Shown here piece after piece: positions 8,265 through 16,767 of a DNA stretch of 64,000 bases. The translations under genes and the position numbers were made by a program. The notes under the pieces are model-generated. The model was not told the DNA's origin. It did no database searches and saw nothing but the letters and a program-made list of their open reading frames with translations. Source of the DNA: JAOPZW01 sp963788935 (GTDB lineage Bacteria > Actinomycetota > Thermoleophilia > Solirubrobacterales > Solirubrobacteraceae); the NCBI GenBank assembly GCA_963788935.1, contig CAWBIM010000004.1:310001-374000 (forward strand). The letters are read 5' to 3'. Position 1 is the stretch's first letter; each line of letters starts with the position of its first letter.

Positions 8265-9134
8265 ATGGCCAGGGCCACGACGCACCCGCAGCGCGTCATC
8301 GACGCGCACTGCCACATCGGCGAGATCCCGCCGTGGAAGTTCTACGACCTCGAGCATCCGGTGAAGCCGACGGTCTACGACTACCGCTCGCCCGCGGAGT
8401 TCGTGAAGAACCACATGGACGAGTTCAAGATCGAGCGGGCGCTGGCCATGTCGAACTACGGCGTGCCCCTCCACGAGATCTCGTTCGACCTCAACGACGT
8501 GGTCATGGAGGCGGCGACGACGAACGACCGCATCCTCGCCGCGATCTGGGTCTCGTTCCTGCCGCGCAACGCGGAGATGACGCGCAAGGCTTTGGCGCTC
8601 GCGAGCGAGTCACGGGTCGTCGCGCTGAAGACGACGTTCCTGCTCGGCGGCAACCCCGACCCGAACTCGTGGGACGACGAGACGCGCGCGATCGCCGACG
8701 AGTGCTTCGACGTCTGCGAGCAGCACGACCTCATCTTCCACTTCCACACGAGCCCGGGCGGGAACTCGGACATCTCGAACTTCATCCCGCTCGTCGAGCG
8801 CTACGGCCAGCGCTGCAAGATCTACCTCGTGCACTTCGGCGGCGGCGTGTCGGGGCACATCCGGCTCGTCCCGAAGTTCCTGCAGTGGGTGAAGGACGGC
8901 TACAAGGTCTACACCGACACGTCCTGGGCGATCGGCTTCGGCGCGCGCTGGCTCTTGACCGAGATCGAGAAGACGGGCGTCGGCGGCGACCGGGTGTTCT
9001 TCGGCTCGGACGAGCCGTGGTCGGACTTCGACTCCGAGTACTGGAAGATCAACGGCATCCGCACGATCTCCCAGGAGCTCAAGGAGCGGGTCTTCTGGCA
9101 GAACTACGAGGAGCTGTACGCGGGCCGTGGCTGA
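8265..9134 (+). CDS. Metal-dependent amidohydrolase family protein (amidohydro-rel/ACMSD-like TIM barrel)
   Basis: 289 aa. Metal and acid residues of the amidohydrolase_2 type are easy to see: VIDAHCHIG (HxH) at residues 11-19, VVALKTT near 125, LIFHFHTS (His) near 155, IYLVHFGGG (His) near 187 and VFFGSDEPWSD (Asp) near 246. Family members hydrolyse amides, lactones or decarboxylate; the substrate here is unknown. It starts with ATG after a GGAAAGGA ribosome site and its end overlaps the radical SAM gene by eight bases. In known Nit1C clusters a branched-chain nitrilase lies beside these radical SAM and GNAT genes. No nitrilase is present in this window, so this hydrolase may act at the equivalent step. 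Confidence 0.85.
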   Translation: MARATTHPQRVIDAHCHIGEIPPWKFYDLEHPVKPTVYDYRSPAEFVKNHMDEFKIERALAMSNYGVPLHEISFDLNDVVMEAATTNDRILAAIWVSFLPRNAEMTRKALALASESRVVALKTTFLLGGNPDPNSWDDETRAIADECFDVCEQHDLIFHFHTSPGGNSDISNFIPLVERYGQRCKIYLVHFGGGVSGHIRLVPKFLQWVKDGYKVYTDTSWAIGFGARWLLTEIEKTGVGGDRVFFGSDEPWSDFDSEYWKINGIRTISQELKERVFWQNYEELYAGRG

Positions 9135-10281
9135 CCGCGGGCTGCTCACCCTCGACGACCGCCGCCTGCTCGTCGAGCTCCAGTCGCTCGGCGTCCGCGT
9201 GGAGGACGAGACCGCCGGCGACGGGGTCCCCGGCCGGCGCGGTGGGGCCGGGCCGGCCGACGCCGGGTTCATCTGGGTCCGCGGGTTGCCGCTCACGGTC
9301 CCGATGCACGCCGACTACGCGCACGAGTCGCCGTACACGCTGCGCCTCACCGACCAGGGCCCGCTGCTGCTGCACGGGGCCGACGACGTCGGCCCCGTCC
9401 GCGTCCCGCGGCGGCCGCGGATCTACGACATGCAGACCGCGGACGGCGTTCCCTATTGGAAGATCGCGCTGCTGCACCTCGACTCGATCGCCTCGACGGT
9501 GGTGCAGAAGTGCATCTACTGGGACACGCCCGAGCAGTGCGCGTTCTGCGGCATCGAGCTGACCCGCGGCGAGCAGACGATCTCGGTCAAGACGCCGGCC
9601 CAGCTGGCGGAGGTGTGCACCGCCGCGCGCGACCTCGACGGCGCGGTCGACGTGACGCTCACGACCGGCTCGCTCAACCGCCGCGACCGCGGCGCGCTCT
9701 ACATCGCCAAGTGCGCGGCCGCGATCAAGGAGCGCAGCGGCGGGATGCCGGTGCAGGTCCAGTTCGAGCCGCCCGACGACCTCGCCGTGCTCGACGAGGT
9801 CCACCGCGCCGGGGTCGACGCCGTCGGCATCCACATCGAGACGTTCGACCCGCTCGTGCTCGAGCGCGTCGCGGCGGGCAAGGCGCAGTGCGGGGTCGAG
9901 GGCTACTTCCGCACGTGGGAGCGGGCCGTCGAGGTCTTCGGCCGGGGCCGCGTCACGACGTACGTCATCCTCGGGATGGGCGAACGGCGCGAACTGATCG
10001 AGGACGGCTGCCGGCGGGCGATCGAGATGGGCGTCTACCCGTTCGTCGTCCCGCTGCGCCCGGTGCCCGGCACGCTGCTGGCCGACGCGCCGACGCCGGA
10101 TCCCGACTACGTCGCGTCGGTCTACCGGTCGGTCTCGGCGATGCTCTCCGAGCACGGGCTCGACCACCTCGACGCGGCCGCGGGCTGCGCGCGCTGCCAG
10201 GCCTGCTCGGGCCTCTCGGCCTGGGAGCGCCTGTTCGAGAAGGAGGAGCGGCGTGCCGGCCGCGGGCTCGTCGGTCGCTGA
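9127..10281 (+). CDS. nitD: MSMEG_0568 family radical SAM protein (NitD-like)
   Basis: 384 aa from a GTG that overlaps the amidohydrolase stop. The cluster-binding motif is CIYWDTPEQCAFC near residues 124-136, a CX8CX2C spacing instead of the common CX3CX2C, as in the MSMEG_0568 family. GGEQ-type and beta-strand segments follow (VDVTLTTGSLNRRD, VQVQFEPPDDL, GIHIETFDP). A C-terminal CARCQAC group near residue 356 may bind an auxiliary iron-sulfur cluster. Radical SAM enzymes cleave S-adenosylmethionine to start radical chemistry; the substrate of this family is unknown. Its 3' end overlaps the GNAT gene by 29 bases. It is the strongest marker that this operon belongs to the Nit1C group. Confidence 0.9.
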   Translation: MADRGLLTLDDRRLLVELQSLGVRVEDETAGDGVPGRRGGAGPADAGFIWVRGLPLTVPMHADYAHESPYTLRLTDQGPLLLHGADDVGPVRVPRRPRIYDMQTADGVPYWKIALLHLDSIASTVVQKCIYWDTPEQCAFCGIELTRGEQTISVKTPAQLAEVCTAARDLDGAVDVTLTTGSLNRRDRGALYIAKCAAAIKERSGGMPVQVQFEPPDDLAVLDEVHRAGVDAVGIHIETFDPLVLERVAAGKAQCGVEGYFRTWERAVEVFGRGRVTTYVILGMGERRELIEDGCRRAIEMGVYPFVVPLRPVPGTLLADAPTPDPDYVASVYRSVSAMLSEHGLDHLDAAAGCARCQACSGLSAWERLFEKEERRAGRGLVGR

Positions 10282-10744
10282 GGCGCTCGCCTGCCGGCTC
10301 GCCCGTGACGCCGACGAGCGCGGGCACCACTTCGCGATCCGCCGCGCCGTCTTCTGCGCCGAGCAGGGCATGTTCGGCGGACGCGACGACCACGACGACC
10401 GCGACGACGAGGACGACACGCTGCACGCGGTCGGCGCCGAGCACGACGTCATCGGCGGGACCGTGCGCCTCTATCCGCTCTCCGCCGACGGCCTGCTCTG
10501 GCAGGGCGACCGGCTCGCGGTGCTGCCCGCCTTCCGCCACGGCTCGCTCGGCGGGTCGCTCGTGCGCTTCGCGGTCCGCACGGCGGGCGAGCGCGGCGGC
10601 GAGCGGATGGTCGCGATGATCCAGGTCCCGAACGTCCGCTTCTTCCGCGCGCTCGGATGGTCGGTCGACGGCCCGGCCGCGACCTTCCACGGCCGCGAGC
10701 ACCAGCCGATGGCGATCGCGCTCAGCCCGGGCCGGGGCGGGTGA
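10253..10744 (+). CDS. nitE: MSMEG_0567/Sll0786 family GNAT N-acyltransferase (NitE-like)
   Basis: 163 aa single-domain GNAT. The region HHFAIRRAVFCAEQGMF near residue 25 is typical of this subfamily, followed by an acidic loop (DDHDDRDDEDD), the IGGTVRLYPL strand, an acyl-CoA pyrophosphate segment in FRHGSLGGSLVRFAVR near residue 100, and the closing VRFFRALGWSVDG. A GTG start at 10253 lies inside the end of the radical SAM gene, so expression should be coupled. The acyl acceptor is unknown. Its last 23 bases overlap the opposite-strand sll0787-type gene, an antisense arrangement at the junction of the two transcripts. Confidence 0.88.
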   Translation: MPAAGSSVAEALACRLARDADERGHHFAIRRAVFCAEQGMFGGRDDHDDRDDEDDTLHAVGAEHDVIGGTVRLYPLSADGLLWQGDRLAVLPAFRHGSLGGSLVRFAVRTAGERGGERMVAMIQVPNVRFFRALGWSVDGPAATFHGREHQPMAIALSPGRGG

Positions 10745-11675
10745 CCGGGGCCGCCGCGAGGTCCCAGACGTCCGCGATGTCCCCGCCCGCGGCCAGCCGC
10801 AGGACGCCGGAGTCGTCGAACGCGCCGCAGGCCGCGCAGTCGAGGCCGCGGCGCGCGAATGCGTCGATCGCCTCCGGCGCGCGCTCCGGCGCGGCGGCGA
10901 GCACGAAGCCGAAGCTCGGGAACGTCACGAGCCACTGCGCGAGCGGGACGTCCGCCGGGCGCGGGAGGCGGTCGAGGTCGAGCGTCGCCCCGCACCCGCC
11001 GGTCAGCTCGAGCAGCTGCAGCAGCGAGCCCGCGACCCCGGGCATCGAGACGTCCCGGGCGGCGCGGCACAGGCCGGCCTCGGCCACCTCGACCAGCGCC
11101 TCGCCGTCCTCGCGCAGCCGCGCGGCGGGGCGATCGCGCAGCGACGTGAAGATCGGCGCTCCCGGCAGGTCGCGGAACACGCCCTCGAGGCAGAACGCGA
11201 CGAGCAGCGCGTCGCCGGGGCGCGCGTTCGCCGCGCGCAGCAGGACGCGCGCGGTCCCGGTGCAGGACGCCGACAGCGCGGGCGCGCCGCCGATCGTCAG
11301 GTGCCCGCCGGCCACCGGCACGCCGAGCAGGCCGGCCGCCCACGCGAGCCCGTCGAGCACGCGGCCGGCGTGCGCGCGGTCGGGGCTGACGAGCGTGTCG
11401 ACGAGCGCCAGCGGCCGCCCGCCCATGGCGCGGATGTCCGAGACGTTCGTCGCGACCGCCGCCGCGCCCGCGGCGAACGGGTCGCCGGCGACGAGCGCGG
11501 GGGCGATCGCCTCGGCGCACACGAGCAGGAAGCCGTCGCCGTGCGGGATCGCGGCCGCGTCGTCGCCGTCGAGCAGCGCGGCGCCGGGCAGGCGCCCGAG
11601 GAGGTCGAGGTCGCGCTTGGCCCGCAGGCCGGGCGCGGTGCGGACCGTTTCGGCGAGGGTGGCGAGGTCGGGCAC
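10722..11675 (-). CDS. nitF: sll0787 family AIR synthase-related protein (NitF-like)
   Basis: 317 aa from a GTG at 11675. A PurM/AIR-synthase-like ATP-binding domain is clear: LDGDDAAAIPHGDGFLL near residue 40, AGAAAVATNVSDIRAMGG near 75, PVAGGHLTIGG near 122 and DVSMPGVAGSLLQLLE near 210. Family proteins of this type phosphorylate or activate carbonyl/amide oxygens, like PurM, SelD and HypE. The Nit1C member has no proven substrate. Unlike in standard Nit1C operons, the gene points against nitE (convergent, 23-bp overlap) and is divergent from the DUF1116 gene with only 18 bases between starts. Confidence 0.88.
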   Translation of the reverse strand: MPDLATLAETVRTAPGLRAKRDLDLLGRLPGAALLDGDDAAAIPHGDGFLLVCAEAIAPALVAGDPFAAGAAAVATNVSDIRAMGGRPLALVDTLVSPDRAHAGRVLDGLAWAAGLLGVPVAGGHLTIGGAPALSASCTGTARVLLRAANARPGDALLVAFCLEGVFRDLPGAPIFTSLRDRPAARLREDGEALVEVAEAGLCRAARDVSMPGVAGSLLQLLELTGGCGATLDLDRLPRPADVPLAQWLVTFPSFGFVLAAAPERAPEAIDAFARRGLDCAACGAFDDSGVLRLAAGGDIADVWDLAAAPVTRPGPG

Positions 11676-11693
11676 CGCGCGGGGATTCAACCG

Positions 11694-13103
11694 ATGAGCG
11701 ACGCCGTGTTCCAGCGCGTCGCCGCGGTGAACGTCGGGCTCGACGGCTTCGGGCAGGCCGTCCGCGACCAGGGGGCCGAGGCCGTCGACGTCGACTGGCG
11801 CCCGCCGGCCGGCGGCGACGCGGACACCGTCGCGCTGCTCGAGGCGCTCTGGGGCCGCCACGGCGACCGCGTCGAGGCCGCGAACGCGCGGGCGCTCGAG
11901 CGGCTCGAGCGCGTGCACCCGCGGGCGCTCACGGTCGCGCGGGCGGGCGACGTCGTCCCCGGTCTCGGCGACGGCGTGCTCCTGCACGCGGGCCCGCCGA
12001 TCGCGTGGGCCGACGTGTGCGACCCGCAGCGGCGCGCGCTGCTCGCCGCGTGCCTGCTCGAGGGCTGGGCCGCCGACCGCGACGGCGCCGCGAAGCTGCT
12101 CGCCGACGGCGAGGTCCGCCTCGAGAGCGGCAACGAGCACGGCCACGTGGGGCCGATGACCGGCGTGTGCTCGCCGTCGATGGCGGTCTGGGTCGTCGAG
12201 GACGAGGCGAGCGGGGTGCGCGCGTTCTCGACGCTCAACGAGGGCCCGGGCCGGACCTTCTGGCTCGGGGTCGGCGACGACGAGGCCGTCGAGCGCCAGC
12301 GCTTCCTGCGCGACCGCGCCCGGCCGGTCCTCGCGGCGCTGCTCGAGCGCACCGGCCCGGTCGACGTGCTCGGGCTGGCGGCGCAGGGGCTGCAGATGGG
12401 CGACGAGCTGCACATGCGCAGCCAGGCGGCCGGCCACCTCCTCATCCGCGACCTCGCCGCCGCGTTCGCCGCCCAGGGCGGCGAGGACGTCGCCGCGTTC
12501 CTGGCCGGCAACCACCACTTCTTCCTCAACCTCACGATGGCCGCCGCGAAGTGCGCCTCGCTGGCCGCGGCGGACGGCGCCGAGGGCTCGACGATCGTGC
12601 ACCTCATGGCGCGCAACGGCACGGAGATGGGCGTCCAGGTCGCCGGCCTGCCCGGGCGCTGGTTCACGGCGCCCGCCGCCTTCGTCCAGGACGCGCTGCT
12701 GCGCGAGGGCCACCGCGAGGAGGACGCCGCCCGCGACATCGGCGACTCGGCGGTGATCGAGTGCATCGGCCTCGGCGGGATGGTGATCGCCGCCGCGCCG
12801 GCCGTCGCGACGTTCTTCGGCGGCACCGCGGCCGACGCCGCCGCCCGGACGCGCCTCATGGGCGAGATCTGCGCGGCGCGCTCGACGCGGTTCTCGATCC
12901 CCGGCCTCGACTTCGCGCCCGGCCCGGTCGGGATCGACGCCCGCCTCGTCGTCGAGCTCGACACGACCCCGCAGATCAGCACCGGGGTCCTGCACGGCTC
13001 CTCGGGGGCGGGGCAGATCGGCGCGGGGGTCGCGCATCAGCCGGTCGAGCCGTTCCGCGCGGCGCTCGAGGGCCTGGTCGCGGACCTCGACGCGCGCGGG
13101 TAA
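11694..13103 (+). CDS. allG: DUF1116 protein (YlbE/AllG-like oxamic transcarbamylase component)
   Basis: 469 aa cytoplasmic protein of the DUF1116 family. Characteristic segments are DVDWRPPAGGD near residue 35, ESGNEHGHVGPMTGVCSPSM near 145, FSTLNEGPGRTFWLG near 180, GNHHFFLNLTMAAAKC near 275, HLMARNGTEMGVQ near 303 and GIDARLVVELDTTPQISTG near 410. YlbE (AllG) acts with FdrA (AllF) and YlbF (AllH) in E. coli oxamate carbamoyltransfer. Here it is separated from fdrA by the whole Nit1C-like block, but lies at the end of the same cluster, so I infer they form one enzyme. ATG chosen; only 18 bases precede it before the divergent nitF start, so its promoter must lie inside nitF or the mRNA has almost no leader. 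Confidence 0.85.
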   Translation: MSDAVFQRVAAVNVGLDGFGQAVRDQGAEAVDVDWRPPAGGDADTVALLEALWGRHGDRVEAANARALERLERVHPRALTVARAGDVVPGLGDGVLLHAGPPIAWADVCDPQRRALLAACLLEGWAADRDGAAKLLADGEVRLESGNEHGHVGPMTGVCSPSMAVWVVEDEASGVRAFSTLNEGPGRTFWLGVGDDEAVERQRFLRDRARPVLAALLERTGPVDVLGLAAQGLQMGDELHMRSQAAGHLLIRDLAAAFAAQGGEDVAAFLAGNHHFFLNLTMAAAKCASLAAADGAEGSTIVHLMARNGTEMGVQVAGLPGRWFTAPAAFVQDALLREGHREEDAARDIGDSAVIECIGLGGMVIAAAPAVATFFGGTAADAAARTRLMGEICAARSTRFSIPGLDFAPGPVGIDARLVVELDTTPQISTGVLHGSSGAGQIGAGVAHQPVEPFRAALEGLVADLDARG

Positions 13104-13120
13104 CGGCCGGCGCGGCACGC

Positions 13121-13134
13121 GTTCGACATCGAAC
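13121..13134. promoter_or_regulatory. Short dyad GTTCGA-CA-TCGAAC
   Basis: A 6+6 perfect inverted repeat in the 94-bp gap between the DUF1116 gene and the secreted glycosidase-like gene. It could be an operator for the downstream gene or a weak terminator stem; no T-run follows it. Confidence 0.3.
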
Positions 13135-13197
13135 ACCGCCGGTGGATAGACGACCCGGCGGAGGTTCGCCCCCGCGCGCCCTGGGCAGCGGGCAGCC

Positions 13198-15765
13198 ATG
13201 TTCCGGGCTTGGGTCGTCGTGCTCGCGGCGTTCGCGCTGCTCTCTCCCGCCGTCGCCGCCGCGGCGCCGGACGAGCTGTCCACCTCCGACCGCCTGGACG
13301 CGCGGCGCTTCGTCACCGCGGGCCCGCGGGCGTACGACGTCGGTACGGAAGCGGGCCGCTATCCGGCGATGGGCTTCCACACGCGCGGCGAGATGGGCGG
13401 CATCTGGTCGCCGCCGGTGAAGCTCCTCGACGGCATCTGGTTCGGCGTCGACGGCGCGTGGATCGGCCCGGCGACGCAGTTCACGAGCGGCCAGGGCTAC
13501 GTGAAGATGGCGCTGCCCGGCAAGCCCGGCCTGAGCGTCGAGCGCACCGACTTCGTGCCCGGCGAGGCGCGCGGCGTGCTCGTCGGCCTGCACTTCGCGG
13601 CGTCCGGCGCGGAGCAGACGTTCGACCTCACGATGCAGACCCACTCCGAGCTGATGTCGGCCTACCCCTGGGGCGAGACGAAGGCCGACGGCCAGCCGTT
13701 CGACGAGACGACGTTCAACCTGCCCGACCAGGCGGCCGCGAGCGCCGACGGCAACGCGCTCGTCTTCACCGAGGACGGCACGCCGCCGCTGCCCGGCGCC
13801 GCCGAGCACCACTGGGCGGCCGCGGTCGGCGCGAACGTCGCCGCCGACCCCGCGCACCCGGCGCAGACCGGCCCCGGCTTCCGCGGCCCGCAGGAGGAGT
13901 CGCCGGTGATCTGCGGCCCGTCCGGCCCCGACGCCCCGCCGCTGCCCGACGAGCCGTGCGACGACACCGCCTACGGCAAGGGCGCGGGCGGCCAGCTGAG
14001 CTACCACGTCGTCGTCCCGGCGGGCGGCGAGAAGACGATCTGGTTCGGCGTCGCCGGCGCGCAGGCGGACGGCGCCTCGGCCGCCGGCGCGGCGCAGGAC
14101 GCGCTGGGGCGGATGCTCGCCGACCCCGCGGGCGCCCTGAAGGCCAAGACCGACGAGCGCGCGGCGCTCGCGCAGCACACGAAGCTCGACCTCCCGGGCG
14201 ACCCGCTGCTCGCCCAGGGCATCGACTGGAGCAAGCAGAACCTCGCCGACATGGTCCAGGAGGCCGACGGCCTGCAGGTTCGCGAGACGAACGCCGGCAC
14301 GAAGTACCCGGCGCCGGTCGGGACGGTCGCCCACGCGCGCTGGATCGCGGCCGGCTTCCCCGACTACCCGTGGCTGTTCTCGACCGACGGCGAGTACACC
14401 GCCTTCGCGTCGGTCGGCGTCGGCCAGTTCGCGCCGATCAAGGACCACCTGCGCGCGCTGCGCGACGTGAGCGAGAAGCTCAACGGCAACAGCGGCAAGG
14501 TCGTCCACGAGGTCGTCAGCGACGGCACCGTGTTCTTCGGCGCGCTCGCCGACCCGGGCAACACCGACGAGACGGCGAAGTTCCCGAGCGCCGTCGCGCT
14601 CGTGTGGCGCTGGACGGGCGACGACGCGTTCCTGCGCGACATGTACGGCTTCACCGTCCGCAACATGCACTTCATCGTCGAGCAGCTCGACGCCGACCAC
14701 GACGGCTGGCCCGAGGGCCTGGGCAACGTCGAGCGCGAGGGCATGGGCGAGGAGAAGCTCGACAACACCGTCTACACGATCCGCGGCCTGACGGACCTCG
14801 CCGACATGGCCGACGCCCGCGGCGATCGGGCGACGGAGCGCTGGGCGCGCCGCCACGCCCGCGACCTCATGCGCCACTTCGAGGCCGCGTGGTGGATGGA
14901 GAACGTCCCCGGCTACGCCGACTCGCTCGACGACCCCGGCAACAACCAGCTGTTCGGGCGCTTCTGGATCGGCGTGACCCCGATGGAGGCCGAGCTGACG
15001 GGCTCCGGCGGCGAGCCCGACCCCGGCCTCGCCCGCGCCGACCGCGCCGGCCGGACGCTCCACGTGCGCGAGCAGGACTGCTACGGCGACGACTTCGGCC
15101 TCTACCACACGGGCGCGCCGGGCTGCGACGGCGCGGTCACCGACGTGAAGGCCGAGAAGCAGACGTTCACGCTGAACACGTCGATCATCGCGGTCGGCGA
15201 GGGCAACTACGGCCGCCTCGGCCCCGACCAGCAGCAGCGCTTCACGACGGCCAACCGCCGGCTGCAGCTGCCCGACCCCGACGAGCAGCCGGGCGCGATG
15301 CCGGAGATCGCCCCGTCGCCGGACTACGCGCCGGGCGGGTCGAAGGACAAGAAGTTCCCCGAGCGCGCGTCGGTGATGCAGGCGTGGGGCTCCTACGGGA
15401 CGGTCTGGCCGGTCGTCCACCAGCAGCTCGGCGTGCGCCCGGACCTCGGTCGCGGCCGGCTCGAGGTCGTGCCGCAGCCGCCGTCGAGCGCGCCGATCGC
15501 GGGGTCGGACATCCGCCTCGGCCAGTCGGGCAGCGTCGACGTGCGCGCGCAGCACGCGGGCCGCACGTTCACGACGACCGTGACGGCCCACGCCCCGGTC
15601 CGCCTGCGGATCGGCGCGACGCTGCCCGCGGACGCGCGCGTCGACCAGGTCCGGCTCGACGGGCGCAAGGTGAACGCCGACGAGCGCGACACGAACCGCG
15701 GCCTCGAGGTCACGGTCGCCACCTCGCCGGGCGCGAAGCACACGCTGGTCGTGACGACGCGCTGA
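13198..15765 (+). CDS. Secreted six-hairpin (alpha/alpha)6 glycosidase-like protein (debranching-enzyme type)
   Basis: 855 aa. The N-terminus is a signal peptide (hydrophobic VVVLAAFALLSPAVAAAAP, cleavage about residue 24). An N-terminal beta domain of about 300 residues precedes an (alpha/alpha)6 barrel with typical blocks: WLFSTDGEYTAFASVGVGQF near residue 395, DGWPEGLGNVEREGMGEEK near 500, the DNTVYTIRGL helix, and RFWIGVTPMEAEL near 590. A small beta domain (residues about 760-855) closes the protein. Relatives are amylo-alpha-1,6-glucosidase or GH15/GH63-type enzymes, so it probably degrades an external alpha-glucan or glycoside. Exact substrate unknown. The gene stands alone, with its own upstream gap and a convergent GGDEF gene behind it. 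Confidence 0.8.
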   Translation: MFRAWVVVLAAFALLSPAVAAAAPDELSTSDRLDARRFVTAGPRAYDVGTEAGRYPAMGFHTRGEMGGIWSPPVKLLDGIWFGVDGAWIGPATQFTSGQGYVKMALPGKPGLSVERTDFVPGEARGVLVGLHFAASGAEQTFDLTMQTHSELMSAYPWGETKADGQPFDETTFNLPDQAAASADGNALVFTEDGTPPLPGAAEHHWAAAVGANVAADPAHPAQTGPGFRGPQEESPVICGPSGPDAPPLPDEPCDDTAYGKGAGGQLSYHVVVPAGGEKTIWFGVAGAQADGASAAGAAQDALGRMLADPAGALKAKTDERAALAQHTKLDLPGDPLLAQGIDWSKQNLADMVQEADGLQVRETNAGTKYPAPVGTVAHARWIAAGFPDYPWLFSTDGEYTAFASVGVGQFAPIKDHLRALRDVSEKLNGNSGKVVHEVVSDGTVFFGALADPGNTDETAKFPSAVALVWRWTGDDAFLRDMYGFTVRNMHFIVEQLDADHDGWPEGLGNVEREGMGEEKLDNTVYTIRGLTDLADMADARGDRATERWARRHARDLMRHFEAAWWMENVPGYADSLDDPGNNQLFGRFWIGVTPMEAELTGSGGEPDPGLARADRAGRTLHVREQDCYGDDFGLYHTGAPGCDGAVTDVKAEKQTFTLNTSIIAVGEGNYGRLGPDQQQRFTTANRRLQLPDPDEQPGAMPEIAPSPDYAPGGSKDKKFPERASVMQAWGSYGTVWPVVHQQLGVRPDLGRGRLEVVPQPPSSAPIAGSDIRLGQSGSVDVRAQHAGRTFTTTVTAHAPVRLRIGATLPADARVDQVRLDGRKVNADERDTNRGLEVTVATSPGAKHTLVVTTR

Positions 15766-15775
15766 GCCGCCCGGC

Positions 15776-16705
15776 TCAGCGCGACGGCGCGCGCGCCGCG
15801 TCGGCCGGCCGCACGCAGTCGCGGCCGGCCTCCTTGGCGGCGTAGAGGCCGCGGTCGGCGCGGGCGACGAGCCGCTCCAGCGTCTCGCCCCGCCACGTCG
15901 CCCAGCCGATGCTGACGGTCAGCCGCAGGGCGAAGCGGCCGACCGGGAACGGCTGCGCGGCGACGGATGCGCGGAGGTCCTCGGCCGCCGTGGCCGCGCC
16001 CTCGGCGTCGGTGTCGGGCAGGATCACGAGGAACTCCTCGCCGCCGAAGCGCGCGACGATGTCCTCCTCGCGCACGCGCGAGCGCAGCCGCGCGGCGAGC
16101 CCGCGCAGCACGTCGTCGCCCGCGCCGTGGCCGTGGCGGTCGTTGAGCGCCTTGAAGCGGTCGGCGTCGAGGATCACGACCGAGAGCTCCTGGTCGTGGC
16201 GGCGGGCGCGGCTGAGCAGCGCGTGGAGCTGGCGGACGGCGAAGCGGCGGTTCGCGACCCCGGTGAGCTCGTCGTAGAAGGCGAGCGCCTCGAGGTCGTG
16301 CTCGCGCGAGAGCAGCTGCTCCTGCATCTCCTGCGCCCGCCGCGCGGCGTGCACGCGCGCGACGACCTCGGCCTCGGCCGCGTCGTCGCGCAGCACGTCG
16401 TGGGCACCGTGCTCGAGCGCATCGACGGTCGCCCCGACGTCGCCCGGCTCGCCGACGAGGACGACCGCGATGCGGAAGAGGTCCGGGTCGCTCTTGACCT
16501 CCGCCAGCGCCGCGCCGAGCCCGGCGTGCAGCAGGAGGACGTCGATGTCGCCCTCGCGGGCCGCCGCGAGCAGCTCCTCGTGGGACGCGGCCTCCAGGCA
16601 GGTCGCGCCCGCGCGGTCGAGGGCGTCGCGCGTCGCCGTGCGAGCGCTCGGGGCCGGGTGCGCGATCAACACCCGTGTCGCGTGCAGCGAGCCGTCCGTG
16701 GTCAC
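15776..16705 (-). CDS. Response-regulator-like receiver plus GGDEF diguanylate cyclase
   Basis: 309 aa from a GTG. Residues about 10-125 look like a degenerate receiver domain (VLIAHPAPSARTATRDAL, DIDVLLLHAGL); the usual acidic pocket is incomplete, so phosphorylation is doubtful. Residues about 150-300 are GGDEF: FYDELTGVANRR, VVILDADRFKALNDRHGHG and an intact active-site RFGGEEFLVI. An RxxD inhibitory site (REED) lies five residues before GGEEF, so the product c-di-GMP should inhibit it. It is a cytoplasmic c-di-GMP synthase. No partner kinase is adjacent. Confidence 0.9.
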   Translation of the reverse strand: MTTDGSLHATRVLIAHPAPSARTATRDALDRAGATCLEAASHEELLAAAREGDIDVLLLHAGLGAALAEVKSDPDLFRIAVVLVGEPGDVGATVDALEHGAHDVLRDDAAEAEVVARVHAARRAQEMQEQLLSREHDLEALAFYDELTGVANRRFAVRQLHALLSRARRHDQELSVVILDADRFKALNDRHGHGAGDDVLRGLAARLRSRVREEDIVARFGGEEFLVILPDTDAEGAATAAEDLRASVAAQPFPVGRFALRLTVSIGWATWRGETLERLVARADRGLYAAKEAGRDCVRPADAARAPSR

Positions 16706-16767
16706 TGCGCCACATGATGCCCGACTTTCCGGTCGGTCGAACATCCGGCCCCGCGGGGTGGACGGGA

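Noticed and set aside
15776..16705. Normal phospho-receiver in the GGDEF protein
   Set aside because: The acidic pocket and Lys of a working receiver are not all present, so only a receiver-like fold is claimed.
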